This document shows positions 1 to 7,759 of a DNA stretch of 16,023 nt, piece by piece. Positions within the stretch are counted from its first letter, which is position 1, and each line of letters opens with the position of its first letter. The notes under the pieces are model-generated. The model saw only the letters and a list, made by a program, of their open reading frames with translations, made no database searches and was not told the origin of the DNA. The stretch lies in NCBI GenBank assembly GCA_003217965.1, contig QHNB01000209.1:1-16023 (forward strand), written 5' to 3'. The stretch is from Verrucomicrobiota bacterium (lineage in GTDB: Bacteria > Verrucomicrobiota > Verrucomicrobiia > Chthoniobacterales > UBA10450). Made by a program: the position numbers and the translations under genes.

Positions 1-1152
1 TATCCTCATCCAAATAACGCCCTGCCAATTTGGGAAGTCATTCTCGCGATCGGATTCCTGCTCGCCATCACTGTGGCAGCAATCGTTTTGCGAAGAAAAC
101 GACCTTACCTGTTCACCGGATGGTTCTGGTATCTCGGAACGCTCGTCCCAGTGATTGGCCTGGTTCAGGTTGGAGAACAAGGCCATGCCGATCGCTATAC
201 CTACCTCCCCCACATTGGTCTGTTTCTGCTTGTAGTTTGGCTCGTTGCTGACGTGGCAGCAGTCCGTCAGTCCAGATCACGGTTCGCTGTAGCCGCCGCG
301 GTAGTAATCATCGTTGCCCTGGCGTGGGCGGCATTCATTCAGACTTCCTATTGGCGCAACAGCGAGATCCTTTGGACCCATGCTCTCGCCGTGACTTCTG
401 ACAACGACTTTGCCCACAATAATCTGGGCTATCTGTGCGTCGAACGCGGTGAACTGGACAAAGCGATCTCGCACTTCGAGACCGCGTTAAGGATTAGGTC
501 TGGTAAGCAGGATAGGCACTACGACGTGGGCACAGCTTTTGTGCAGATGAACCTCGCCGATTCTCTGGCCCGAAAAGGACAATCCGATGAAGCGATGGCT
601 CACTACCAGCAGGCAATTACGTTGCAACCCAATTATGCCGATGCCTATTACAACCGCGGAAACGTTCTTTTTGCAAAAGGCCGCATCGACGAAGCAATCG
701 CAGATTGGGAAAAAACTCTTCAAATACAACCCAGTGACGCGGATGCCCACACGGGCCTGGGCAACGCCCTTCTGCAAAAGGGCTCCCTCAAGGAGGCGAT
801 CACTCATTATGAAAAAGCATTGGAGATAGCTCCGCAAGATGTCAACGCCTGCAACAATATGGCCTGGGTGCTGGCGACATCTTCTGATGCCTCGCTCCGC
901 AACGGCGCTAGAGCAGTGAGTCTTGCCCAGGAAGCGGTGGAGCTTTCTGGCGGAAAAGAGCCGAATTTTCTCCGAACCCTAGCCGCGGCTTACGCTGAAG
1001 ATCAGCGGTTTTCCGAAGCGATCAGTGTGGCGAAGCAAGGCTATGCAATAGCCGGCGCACAGAGTAACTGGGCCCTCGCTGATAAAATCAGGGCGGACAT
1101 TGCTCTCTACCGACACCGCACTCCACTTCGCCGGGTATTTTCGAGTAATTAG
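1..1152 (+). CDS. TPR-repeat membrane protein, C-terminal part (5' end outside window)
   Basis: The reading frame is open from the first base, so the protein starts upstream; the in-frame GTG at 73 is unlikely to be the true start. The visible 383 residues begin with about four hydrophobic segments (WEVILAIGFLLAITVAAIVL, a second around WFWYLGTLVPVIGLVQV, and two more before residue 115). The motif ADRYTYLP in the loop is typical of bacterial TMTC/glycosyltransferase-like multi-pass proteins that carry C-terminal TPRs. From about residue 135 there are tandem 34-residue TPR units with the usual A/G/Y/A/P spacing (for example ADAYYNRGNVLFAKGRIDEA and ADAHTGLGNALLQKGSLKEA), at least four clear and one or two degenerate. 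It probably sits in the inner membrane with a soluble TPR scaffold for protein contacts. Any enzymatic N-terminal part lies outside the window, so I do not assign a reaction. It ends in TAG at 1150-1152. Confidence 0.85.
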   Translation, partial: YPHPNNALPIWEVILAIGFLLAITVAAIVLRRKRPYLFTGWFWYLGTLVPVIGLVQVGEQGHADRYTYLPHIGLFLLVVWLVADVAAVRQSRSRFAVAAAVVIIVALAWAAFIQTSYWRNSEILWTHALAVTSDNDFAHNNLGYLCVERGELDKAISHFETALRIRSGKQDRHYDVGTAFVQMNLADSLARKGQSDEAMAHYQQAITLQPNYADAYYNRGNVLFAKGRIDEAIADWEKTLQIQPSDADAHTGLGNALLQKGSLKEAITHYEKALEIAPQDVNACNNMAWVLATSSDASLRNGARAVSLAQEAVELSGGKEPNFLRTLAAAYAEDQRFSEAISVAKQGYAIAGAQSNWALADKIRADIALYRHRTPLRRVFSSN

Positions 1153-1386
1153 CCGTCTTGCTCTGGAAAGCAGGAAATTTTTTCCTGAGTTCCTGCGTTC
1201 CTAAGATATCCCCCTTGCCGCCAGAGACCAGACCTCCGCACAAGGCTACGGCTCGGCAGGCGGCGGCAGCTACAAAGAGGCCTCCTCATCACTATCCGGG
1301 CCGCGGAATTTCCAGCTCGACCGCCCACAAACGCTACTAGTACAGCTACTCGGAGGACTCGAGTTCCTGCCTGCGGAGAAACAAAA
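1153..1386. other. Gene-free spacer between convergent genes
   Basis: No convincing gene. A small hairpin CAGGAAA-TTT-TTTCCTG lies at 1171-1187, just after the TPR gene, but it lacks a GC-rich stem, so its role as a terminator is doubtful. The 10-mer GAGTTCCTGC occurs at 1187-1196 and again at 1361-1370. A plus-strand frame stays open for about 60 codons, but it has no family resemblance that I recognise. Confidence 0.4.
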
Positions 1387-1416
1387 CGGCCGGGCCCTCA
1401 CCGAAAGGCCCGGCCG
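1381..1416 (-). terminator. Rho-independent terminator of the TonB receptor gene
   Basis: A perfect 10-bp GC-only stem, CGGCCGGGCC (1387-1396) and GGCCCGGCCG (1407-1416), encloses a 10-nt loop. Read on the minus strand it is followed by TTTTGT (complement of 1381-1386). It lies 25 nt beyond the stop codon of the receptor gene, the expected place. On the plus strand there is no T run after the hairpin, so it serves the minus-strand gene. Confidence 0.8.
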
Positions 1417-1440
1417 CTGTGAATCATTCCAGTCTGCGCT

Positions 1441-3444
1441 TTAGAATCTCTTCTTCACTCCAACGTACCAGAACCGGCCTTTGATCGTGGCCAGCGATTC
1501 GTCGTAGCCGTTCTCAAAGGAGCCGGCCACAAACGGCGGATCTTCATCTGTTACGTTTTGCATCCCAAGGGTAAGGGTCGTGTTATTCAACCAAGCACGC
1601 CAGCCGCAAGGGTTGTACTCGGCCGTAGAAACAGGCAGTACGTTTTTCTCCTTGCCGTCCTTCATCTTGACGTTCTTGCCCCCGTCCTTGGCGTAACCAG
1701 GCACCTCCTCTGTCGGTGGCGCCGGCATGTTGAAGGTGTAGTTTAAGAGCAGATCCAGCGTCGTCCACGCCGCCACTTTGCGCGCGCGATTAGCAAAAGG
1801 ACCAGCGGCCGGGTCTTGGAGCTTGGTCGCTCCGGTCAAACTGGCATTATCGTCGTTGTACTGGCCAATCCAGTGGACCACAGCCCCAACATCGAGACCC
1901 TGCATCCAGGTATCAGCCGGGCCGTCGTAGAAGACGCTAAAATTAGCTCGATGCCATGGCAACGAACTAGTTAGAGCTAAGCCCGGCGGCAGGAATTCGC
2001 CATTGATACTAAACCGTTTTGAATCGGCAGTAGGTTGAAACTCAGCCCGAGACAGCCAGGTGCCATTGACCGTGGTCGTCAACCGTCCCCAATCCCCGTG
2101 ACCGAAGATCGAGGAATCCAGGATATAAATTGCTTCGTAGTCGAGACCTTCGAAAATCGCACCCGAAAGGTTTTGGCTAGGATCCACAACCAGAATGACT
2201 GGACCAAATACTCCTCCAGGCGGTGGTGCGCCACGAGTTACCAAGGCGTTAAAAGGTGCATGATTACTGTTCTCAATAATGAACTGCGCGCCGAGGGACG
2301 ACACGATGTCGCGCATATCGATATGCCACCAATCCGCGCTCAGGGTTAGGCCTTTGATCCATTTCGGGCTGTAAACCGCGCCGTAGGTCCATTCATAGGC
2401 AACTTCCGGATGCAGATGCGGGTTACCGGAAACACGCTCCTCGATCTGAGGCTCAGTCCGGAACTCCTGGGGATTGGTCGTGGTAAACGGATCTGCCACG
2501 ATTGGGAAGTTCTGCGTGCCCGCGGGCGTAAGCTCCCCTAGTGTCGGCGCATGAAACCCTTCGCTATAGCTGGCACGCAAGGTCAACCCTCCGATCCATT
2601 TGGGATCCAGTGGCTGCCAGCGAACTGATACCTTCGGCTTCTGCGCGTTATACCGCGTGTGTGCCGCCGCCTGAAACGGAACAAGAACGGTAGAAGTGTT
2701 GCTGCTGCCCCATTCCTCGCGCTCGGCGAAGTCCACTTCCAAGCTATATGCGCCCGGGAAATTCCACGTCGGGCTGGTAAACGGCACCCGCACTTCCTCA
2801 TACACTCCCCAGACATCCCGGTTTACCCGGAAGCCTTGCCCATCGACCGAGCCAATCGATTGGAACGTCGCGTTGAGCGGGTCGCGCGTGCGGGTGAACC
2901 TCGGCGCGTCATACTCGCCCCCAATCGCAAACGAGAGCGGACCAGCGGGAAGATTAAACAGGTCGCCGTTAATGTTGGCATAGGCTATCGGCATCTCAAA
3001 TACCCCAGTATTTTGCAGGTCGACATAAACCCTCGCTCTAGCGGCATTGGTGTTGTGGGCGTGGAAATTCAAGAACGGATCAAACGCCGTGGCCGGATTC
3101 GAATCCAATAGTGCGTCCCGCAGCCCAGGCTGGCTGACCTCGCCTACGGAGATGTCCTTTCCTTCGTTACGAGTGTAACGGAAGCCGGCTTCCCAGTTCC
3201 AAGTCTTGAAATAATCGCCAAATTCTCCCATCTCCCCGCGGAGCCCTCCATCGAAGAGGTAATCGTAGTAAGTGAACTTCTCACTTCGAGGACCGGTGTC
3301 GTTAATGCCACGAAACCGAACCCCGGTATAGACAGGCAGACCAGTTCCATTAGGAAAGAAATTTGCAATCGTCGCATTAGCCACGGTGAACGGATTAAAC
3401 GCATTCGTGATTGGCACACTGATGCCGGTAGGACTAAAGCGCAA
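1441..3444 (-). CDS. TonB-dependent receptor, beta-barrel (C-terminal) part of a frameshifted gene
   Basis: This frame carries the outer-membrane barrel of the receptor whose signal peptide and plug lie in the next gene piece (3434-4558). The frame opens with a TTG at 3444 that is most likely not a real start: the sequence picks up mid-domain at FSPTGISVPITNAFNPFTV. Barrel features include alternating aromatic strands, a typical late strand (LTLGMQNVTDEDPP) and a terminal phenylalanine (WYVGVKKRF), the usual outer-membrane insertion signal. It is about 660 residues long, which with the 370-residue N-terminal piece gives the roughly 1,000-residue size usual for large receptors. The substrate cannot be told from sequence; iron complexes, vitamins or glycans are all possible for the family. 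Without the N-terminal piece this fragment has no export signal, so the locus is probably a pseudogene unless the break is an assembly error. Confidence 0.85.
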   Translation of the reverse strand: MRFSPTGISVPITNAFNPFTVANATIANFFPNGTGLPVYTGVRFRGINDTGPRSEKFTYYDYLFDGGLRGEMGEFGDYFKTWNWEAGFRYTRNEGKDISVGEVSQPGLRDALLDSNPATAFDPFLNFHAHNTNAARARVYVDLQNTGVFEMPIAYANINGDLFNLPAGPLSFAIGGEYDAPRFTRTRDPLNATFQSIGSVDGQGFRVNRDVWGVYEEVRVPFTSPTWNFPGAYSLEVDFAEREEWGSSNTSTVLVPFQAAAHTRYNAQKPKVSVRWQPLDPKWIGGLTLRASYSEGFHAPTLGELTPAGTQNFPIVADPFTTTNPQEFRTEPQIEERVSGNPHLHPEVAYEWTYGAVYSPKWIKGLTLSADWWHIDMRDIVSSLGAQFIIENSNHAPFNALVTRGAPPPGGVFGPVILVVDPSQNLSGAIFEGLDYEAIYILDSSIFGHGDWGRLTTTVNGTWLSRAEFQPTADSKRFSINGEFLPPGLALTSSLPWHRANFSVFYDGPADTWMQGLDVGAVVHWIGQYNDDNASLTGATKLQDPAAGPFANRARKVAAWTTLDLLLNYTFNMPAPPTEEVPGYAKDGGKNVKMKDGKEKNVLPVSTAEYNPCGWRAWLNNTTLTLGMQNVTDEDPPFVAGSFENGYDESLATIKGRFWYVGVKKRF

Positions 3445-4558
3445 ATACCGTTAGGTATTTGTCGCAGATATCGCGGGTGAAGGAACCGTAGTAGACCTGC
3501 CGATCCGCCGGCGGCAAAGCCGGCGTGAAGGCGGCAAAGTTAAAGAAGACGTAATTCCCATCCAAGGTATCGGGCGTCCCTTGTAGAAGACCGAGCGCTC
3601 CCGGCGTGATATAAAATGGAGAAGTCGCGGCGTTGGGAGCCGAATGCGGAATCGGCGTGTTCACGCCGGGTGTTGGGTTACCGCCCGGACCGAAAAACAG
3701 GCTTGGAAGCAAGCGGCGGCTGGCAACGCGGCCGGGAAAGTTACCGCTGCGGGCATCGAATCCTCCAAACCGAATGAAATTCCCATTGGAAGAAATGTCG
3801 CGGTCACGGCTAAAGAGCCCACCGGTTCGCTCCCAAAAATCGGCAATGACCACGATGTCGGTCTTGTCATCTCCGGTGCCCGCTTTCAACCACGCTTCCC
3901 ATTCACCCATGTCATTGGAGCCTCCCAGGTTTGTGTTCCCGTAGGTCCCCCCAATCTCCAAACCACGGAATTTGTGGACCAAGAAGAAGTTGACTACCCC
4001 AGCGATCGCGTCCGTACCATACACCGCCGAGGCTCCATCCTTGAGGATGTCGACGTGATCGACCATGGAGAAGGGAATGAGGTTAATGTCCACACCTCCA
4101 CTGAATCCGGCGACGCCCAACGAACCATAGGCGACACGTTTGCCATCGATCAGAACCAAAGTCTCCTTGGGCAAGAGGCCACGCAGGTTGAACTGGATGG
4201 TGCCGTCACCACCATTGCCGATGTTGAGGTTGACCGTGCCCCCCGCCTCCTGTGGAATAAACTCCTGCAGGTCGGTTGCGTTGCGGATGCCCAACTTCTC
4301 GATGTCTTGCGTCCGATAGGTGTCGACAGGATTTGGCCCGGTCTCTTCCGCCGTCGGGATGTTGGAACCAGTGACGATAACACGCTCGGCCACAGCCTCG
4401 GTGGCTGGCGCTACCGGCGCTGGAGTAGCCGGAGCTGGAGCTGGCAACTGAGCGAATGCTCTGGATGCGAAAATTAAAGGAAACCCGACGCTCGCTACCA
4501 AAGCGAGGCGAACGAATCTGAATTTATTTCGGACGTTTTTCACGGTTAGTTTCTCCAT
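3434..4558 (-). CDS. TonB-dependent receptor, signal peptide and plug (N-terminal) part of a frameshifted gene
   Basis: The ATG at 4558 starts a clear Sec signal peptide: basic residues, a hydrophobic core (LALVASVGFPLIF) and a likely cleavage after SRAFA at residue 36. A Pro/Ala-rich linker (39-54) and a TonB-box-like ERVIVTGS (59-66) follow. The plug domain runs from about 75 to 192, with LVLIDGKRVA and the strongly conserved VDILKDGASAVYGTDAIAG. The first barrel strands follow until residue 373, where the frame ends in TAG just after YLTVFA. The barrel resumes in another frame (piece ending at 1441). The two reading frames differ by one base, and sequence expected between YLTVFA and FSPTGI appears to be missing. 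No strong Shine-Dalgarno sequence precedes the ATG. Family identity is sure; substrate is unknown. Confidence 0.88.
   Translation of the reverse strand: MEKLTVKNVRNKFRFVRLALVASVGFPLIFASRAFAQLPAPAPATPAPVAPATEAVAERVIVTGSNIPTAEETGPNPVDTYRTQDIEKLGIRNATDLQEFIPQEAGGTVNLNIGNGGDGTIQFNLRGLLPKETLVLIDGKRVAYGSLGVAGFSGGVDINLIPFSMVDHVDILKDGASAVYGTDAIAGVVNFFLVHKFRGLEIGGTYGNTNLGGSNDMGEWEAWLKAGTGDDKTDIVVIADFWERTGGLFSRDRDISSNGNFIRFGGFDARSGNFPGRVASRRLLPSLFFGPGGNPTPGVNTPIPHSAPNAATSPFYITPGALGLLQGTPDTLDGNYVFFNFAAFTPALPPADRQVYYGSFTRDICDKYLTVFAL
3442..3461. repeat. Perfect 8-bp inverted repeat at the receptor frameshift
   Basis: CAAATACC (3442-3449), loop GTTA, then GGTATTTG (3454-3461). It lies inside the codons for KYLTVF and ends within a few bases of the place where the reading frame breaks. 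It may have promoted strand slippage during replication, or it may be chance. Confidence 0.6.
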
Positions 4559-4581
4559 GGATTTTGGTTAGGTTTGGCACC

Positions 4582-4610
4582 GGATTAATGAAGAATCCGC
4601 ACCCTGACAA
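4582..4610 (-). promoter_or_regulatory. Possible sigma-70-type promoter of the TonB receptor gene
   Basis: On the minus strand a TTGTCA (complement of 4605-4610; five of six matches to TTGACA) is followed after 17 nt by TAATCC (4582-4587), a poor -10 match. Directly upstream, 4611-4646 is a run of A and T tracts that resembles an UP element. The predicted start would lie within about 20 nt of the ATG. The spacing and A/T tract support it; the weak -10 box argues for caution. Confidence 0.35.
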
Positions 4611-4667
4611 GGAATTTTTTCATTTTTTTGAAAAAATTTTGAACGGCCAGGCTGAGGATTTGTCACT

Positions 4668-4763
4668 ATCTGGTTTTTGCAGAATCGTTTTGTAGCCAGT
4701 CTCGGGCCGCCTGCCTAGAATTTTTTCGCGAAATTTTTCCGGGAACCGCTGTGAAAACCAGAT
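4668..4763. repeat. 96-bp element bounded by 15-bp inverted repeats
   Basis: ATCTGGTTTTTGCAG (4668-4682) pairs with CTGTGAAAACCAGAT (4749-4763): 13 of 15 positions are Watson-Crick, and the other two are T-G and G-T, so a plus-strand RNA would form an unbroken 15-bp stem. The enclosed 66 bases include the perfect palindrome TTTCGCGAAA (4724-4733) inside an A/T-rich block. It could be a small mobile element remnant, an operator region, or a structured RNA. No transposase is nearby. Confidence 0.45.
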
Positions 4764-4847
4764 CCAAACCAGGACGCGGTTGCTGCGCCGGTTCTGTTTG
4801 TGGCCGGTTGACGTTAGATCAAGCTGCAAGTTCGCACGGGTGCCGAG

Positions 4848-4869
4848 AAAATCGTTAGTGTCCTAACGA
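4848..4869 (-). terminator. Terminator-like hairpin downstream of the spermidine-synthase-like gene
   Basis: TCGTTAG (4852-4858), loop TGTC, CTAACGA (4863-4869). On the minus strand the stem is followed by TTTTC (complement of 4847-4851), giving the layout of an intrinsic terminator about 125 nt past the stop at 4993. The stem is short and only moderately GC-rich, so efficiency is uncertain. Confidence 0.45.
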
Positions 4870-4878
4870 GTTTGGTGA

Positions 4879-4930
4879 CGGCGCGTTTCAGCGGTGAAGC
4901 GCGTCGGTAGACGCAGCCGTCCCGGCTGCG
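4879..4930 (+). repeat. REP-like double hairpin with GTAG tetranucleotide
   Basis: Two adjacent hairpins. The first pairs CGGCGCGTTTCA (4879-4890) with TGAAGCGCGTCG (4895-4906) over 12 bp, two of them G-T wobbles that only pair well in plus-strand RNA or single-stranded DNA. Then comes GTAG (4907-4910), and after one base a perfect 8-bp hairpin CGCAGCCG-TCC-CGGCTGCG (4912-4930). A GTAG foot directly 5' of a short GC-rich hairpin is the known signature of REP elements handled by RAYT (TnpA-REP) transposases. I see no second copy in the window, so repeat status is inferred. Confidence 0.5.
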
Positions 4931-4992
4931 AAGTCTTAGCAGTCCTGTATGGCCTTAAGGGCGATCTGATTTAGTCGATGCCGATGAGCCCC

Positions 4993-5973
4993 TCAGCTGG
5001 GCGGGCGAAAACCAAACTCAGCTTGCAATTTTCCCCACAGCCAATCCACGAACCAATCCTTCTGAATTGATTGAGAATTGGCGGCGGCGAGAGCTTCTGC
5101 CTTTTCGACCTCGCCATCCAAACAGTAGATGTAGGTGAGCAGGAAGAGGTCGTTAAGATGGAAAACTCCCAGTTCCTTCTGCTTCTCGAGTAGCCGGATC
5201 GCTCCCTTAAAATCCCGCCGAGCTAGCGCTCCAGCAATCAGATCCGGGATTGTTTCTACCGGCGGCGCCGCGGACCTGGCGGCAACTGACTCCGCAATGG
5301 CGAAGCGGAACTGATCACTGTGCAGGACTTCCAAGACCGGCGTTCTCAAGCGCGAATGGCGAAGGTAGAGATCAAGCTCGGCCAACCCGTTGCTACCGAT
5401 CGTTCCTGAGAGATACCGCGTTTCGCGAATCACGAAATAGGACTCGAGCGATTTGGTAAGCGTCTCCGGCCAGATTTTGTTCATCAGCGGCGACTGGAGG
5501 AAACGGTGAAGGGCGGCGGATGCGGCCATGTAGCTGGAGGCAAAGTCGTGGCTCGCTTGCTCGTCCCACCGCTGGTCGGAAAGACGCTTCGGATAAATAT
5601 CAGTAAGCGGTGCGATTCCTTTTGTGGCTCGCTCGATCTCATCGCTGTCCATCAGGAATAAAGCGGCCAGTTGCTGCGGAAACTCTATTCCGATGCGCCT
5701 TAGGTCTGCGCCCGTATTGGGCTCACTCCACAATCGGCGAATCTCTTCCTCTTTGACGCTGCGGCCTGGGCCTTTGATGCCCATCATAATCCATTCTCTA
5801 TCGGCACTGGCCCAAACCGATGCGTTCGGGAATGCATTATGAAACGCGCGGAGGATTGCTTTTGCTTCCTCTACTTTGAGTTGGTTAATAGGGAGCCAAA
5901 AGGTGGCGATGCCGCCGCTCTCCCGATATAATATCATATTGTCGCGGGCTGGCCTGGAGGAAGAAGCGCCCAT
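4993..5973 (-). CDS. Spermidine-synthase-like protein, C-terminal part of a frameshifted gene
   Basis: The true homology starts near residue 19 at SGGIATFWLP, the late Rossmann-fold segment of spermidine-synthase-like domains (usually RLxPGGVxxQWLP). The ATG at 5973 overlaps the upstream piece by 89 nt and is probably not a natural start. After the methyltransferase-like fold ends (about residue 80) come roughly 240 residues with no domain I can name: mostly helical, with a late stretch (DLIAGALARRDFKGAIRLLE and FLLTYIYCLDGEVEKAEALA) that looks like TPR/SEL1-type helical pairs. It ends FGFRPPS then TGA at 4993. Together with 5885-7759 it would make one protein of roughly 950 residues. As it stands the domain is cut in two and probably inactive. 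Confidence 0.8.
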   Translation of the reverse strand: MGASSSRPARDNMILYRESGGIATFWLPINQLKVEEAKAILRAFHNAFPNASVWASADREWIMMGIKGPGRSVKEEEIRRLWSEPNTGADLRRIGIEFPQQLAALFLMDSDEIERATKGIAPLTDIYPKRLSDQRWDEQASHDFASSYMAASAALHRFLQSPLMNKIWPETLTKSLESYFVIRETRYLSGTIGSNGLAELDLYLRHSRLRTPVLEVLHSDQFRFAIAESVAARSAAPPVETIPDLIAGALARRDFKGAIRLLEKQKELGVFHLNDLFLLTYIYCLDGEVEKAEALAAANSQSIQKDWFVDWLWGKLQAEFGFRPPS

Positions 5974-7759
5974 CCTGAATAAAGGTGGTGACGCGGGGAT
6001 CGTGCAGCGGATTGGACTGGTAGGGCCCGGAATAAAAGCCAGCCAGATGGAATACCTCCCTGGAAATATCGACGATATCCAAGCGCTTGAGATGGGCTTC
6101 TCGAGCGAAGGCGTCTGCCGTCACACCACAGCCGTAGCAGATGAGCAGCACATCTTGGGAGTCGGGCAGGAAAGCCAAAGGAAGGTAGGCAAACAACCTC
6201 ATGTAGCGCTGGCTGTGCGGGTTTGTGGCTGACATCGAAAACGCGTTGGTCAGCAGCCGGTAGTAATACGGCTCACCAAAAAGGTCGCGCTCGAGCAGTT
6301 GGTAAGTATCAGAAATACCCTCCACTCTTTTGACCACGTGCGCGAGCACGTGTCCCTGCTCGTCCACTTCGTAAGGCAAGCTCGCATGCGAGAAATGTGT
6401 CTGGTCGCGGTGATAGGGGAAAATCGCGATGATAATAATTAGGACTCCGCCGAGACCGGCGATTATCCAGCCGAGCGGGCGTCTAAAGGACCAGCTCGAT
6501 CGTTCACTTACCAGCAGAGCAAGTAGTGCGTAGCCTGCGGCGCACAATATTAGGCTCCACTGGAACCCGATGGTCGGCAACAGCACAAAACTTGCGAGCA
6601 GCGGCCCGGTTGCTGCCCCGATAGTATTGAACAGGGTGGTGAGGCCAGTGCTATTCATCCGGTCCCCCACGCTGATCTGGACCCGCGCGACGATAGCCGG
6701 AAACAAAATTCCCGACAGTAACGAGACCGGGAACATTAAAGCAAAAGAGAGCAGGCCGATCTCCCGCCAGGAATCAAGGTTAAAGGGCCCTGCGCTCGGT
6801 CGAACCGCCGCTCCTGGAAAGAACAAGTATGAGAGAAGCGTCGTGATCCCGGCCAGGAGCAATAAGACGGGAAGTAGCTTGCTCAGTCGCGCAACGCCGC
6901 GATGAATCGTACCCGACACGATGCTGCCCAATCCGATTCCGGCCAGCACAACCGCAAGCATTACTGAGAAAGCAGTTGGGAATGAAGCGACGTACAAGCG
7001 CAAAAACCGGAACCAGACTACCTCGAGGCAGAGGAGAATGGCGCCTGTCCCCAAGCTGACGAAAAGCAAACGCCACGGCGGCTGATACCTTATTTCCAAG
7101 CGGAGCGGGAGTGCTCCCTTCGGAATGAGCGGCACAGTGCTACCGTCACTTATTGCGGTGAGCAAGGCTATTGCTGCGGCTATGCAGCTTCCCAAACCCG
7201 CAGCGAGAGCGGTCCCCCAGAGTCCGAACGCCTTGACAAGCCAGGCTTCGCCAAGGAGAGCGCCGGCCACGGCCCCTAATGTATTAAAGCCATAAAGCAG
7301 GCCGATGGCGCGGCCGAAATCAGTGCGCCGCAGAATCGGATCCTCAACGAGCACCGGCAGGGTAAGGCCCATGGCCGTAGTTGGCAGGAGGAGGATCAAA
7401 AATGACAGAACAAGCCGCAGTCCGGTGAGGATGGGCTGATAGTGCCACAATGTTTGAAAAACCGGCCGAATCCATTCACCGAGCAGCGGAAGACCAAAAA
7501 CGATCGTGCAGCCAAATAATGCTACCGCCAGTTCCAACGCGGCATAAAAATGAAGGGGCCGCCACTGCCGTACTTTCGACGAAGCAGCGATGGCGTTCCC
7601 GAGCGCCAGGCCGGCCATAAAGCTGGAAAGAATTAAGGCAGCGGACCAGACCGAATTTCCAAAGGTCAATCCGCTTAGCCGGAGCCACAATGTTTCGAAA
7701 ATCAGTGAGCTGATTCCCGACAGGAAGAGAATGCCGGACAGAATCACGATGCGCGTCAT
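5885..7759 (-). CDS. Multi-pass membrane protein with spermidine-synthase-like domain, N-terminal part of a frameshifted gene
   Basis: Residues 1 to about 450 form many hydrophobic helices in the style of the MFS-like transporter domain fused to spermidine-synthase-like enzymes; it begins with ILSGILFLSGISSLIFETLW, a highly typical opening (FxxSGxxxLxxExxW). A soluble Rossmann domain follows: VLLICYGCGVTADAF (from 537) in place of the usual GxGxG nucleotide loop, acidic DIVDIS near 562-567, then DPRVTTFIQDGRFFL and YDIISGE at 608-614. There the family continues with a Pro-rich EPxxP...AG..NLY segment, but this frame instead reads ten unrelated residues to TAA at 5885. The ATG at 7759 overlaps the stop of an upstream frame as ATGA. 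Substrate unknown; such proteins need not make polyamines. Inner-membrane location is inferred from the helices. Confidence 0.85.
   Translation of the reverse strand: MTRIVILSGILFLSGISSLIFETLWLRLSGLTFGNSVWSAALILSSFMAGLALGNAIAASSKVRQWRPLHFYAALELAVALFGCTIVFGLPLLGEWIRPVFQTLWHYQPILTGLRLVLSFLILLLPTTAMGLTLPVLVEDPILRRTDFGRAIGLLYGFNTLGAVAGALLGEAWLVKAFGLWGTALAAGLGSCIAAAIALLTAISDGSTVPLIPKGALPLRLEIRYQPPWRLLFVSLGTGAILLCLEVVWFRFLRLYVASFPTAFSVMLAVVLAGIGLGSIVSGTIHRGVARLSKLLPVLLLLAGITTLLSYLFFPGAAVRPSAGPFNLDSWREIGLLSFALMFPVSLLSGILFPAIVARVQISVGDRMNSTGLTTLFNTIGAATGPLLASFVLLPTIGFQWSLILCAAGYALLALLVSERSSWSFRRPLGWIIAGLGGVLIIIIAIFPYHRDQTHFSHASLPYEVDEQGHVLAHVVKRVEGISDTYQLLERDLFGEPYYYRLLTNAFSMSATNPHSQRYMRLFAYLPLAFLPDSQDVLLICYGCGVTADAFAREAHLKRLDIVDISREVFHLAGFYSGPYQSNPLHDPRVTTFIQDGRFFLQASPRQYDIISGERRHRHLLAPY

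Noticed and set aside
1207..1440. Plus-strand frame with a Gly/Ser-rich stretch after the TPR gene
   Set aside because: It has no start signal, runs through the terminator hairpin and matches no family I recognise.
4620..4829. 69-codon minus-strand frame upstream of the TonB receptor
   Set aside because: Composition follows A/T tracts and the inverted-repeat element; no family resemblance and no ribosome-binding site.
7380..7430. GGAGGAGG before an ATG on the plus strand
   Set aside because: The ORF is only eight codons and lies antisense inside a clear membrane-protein gene; probably chance.
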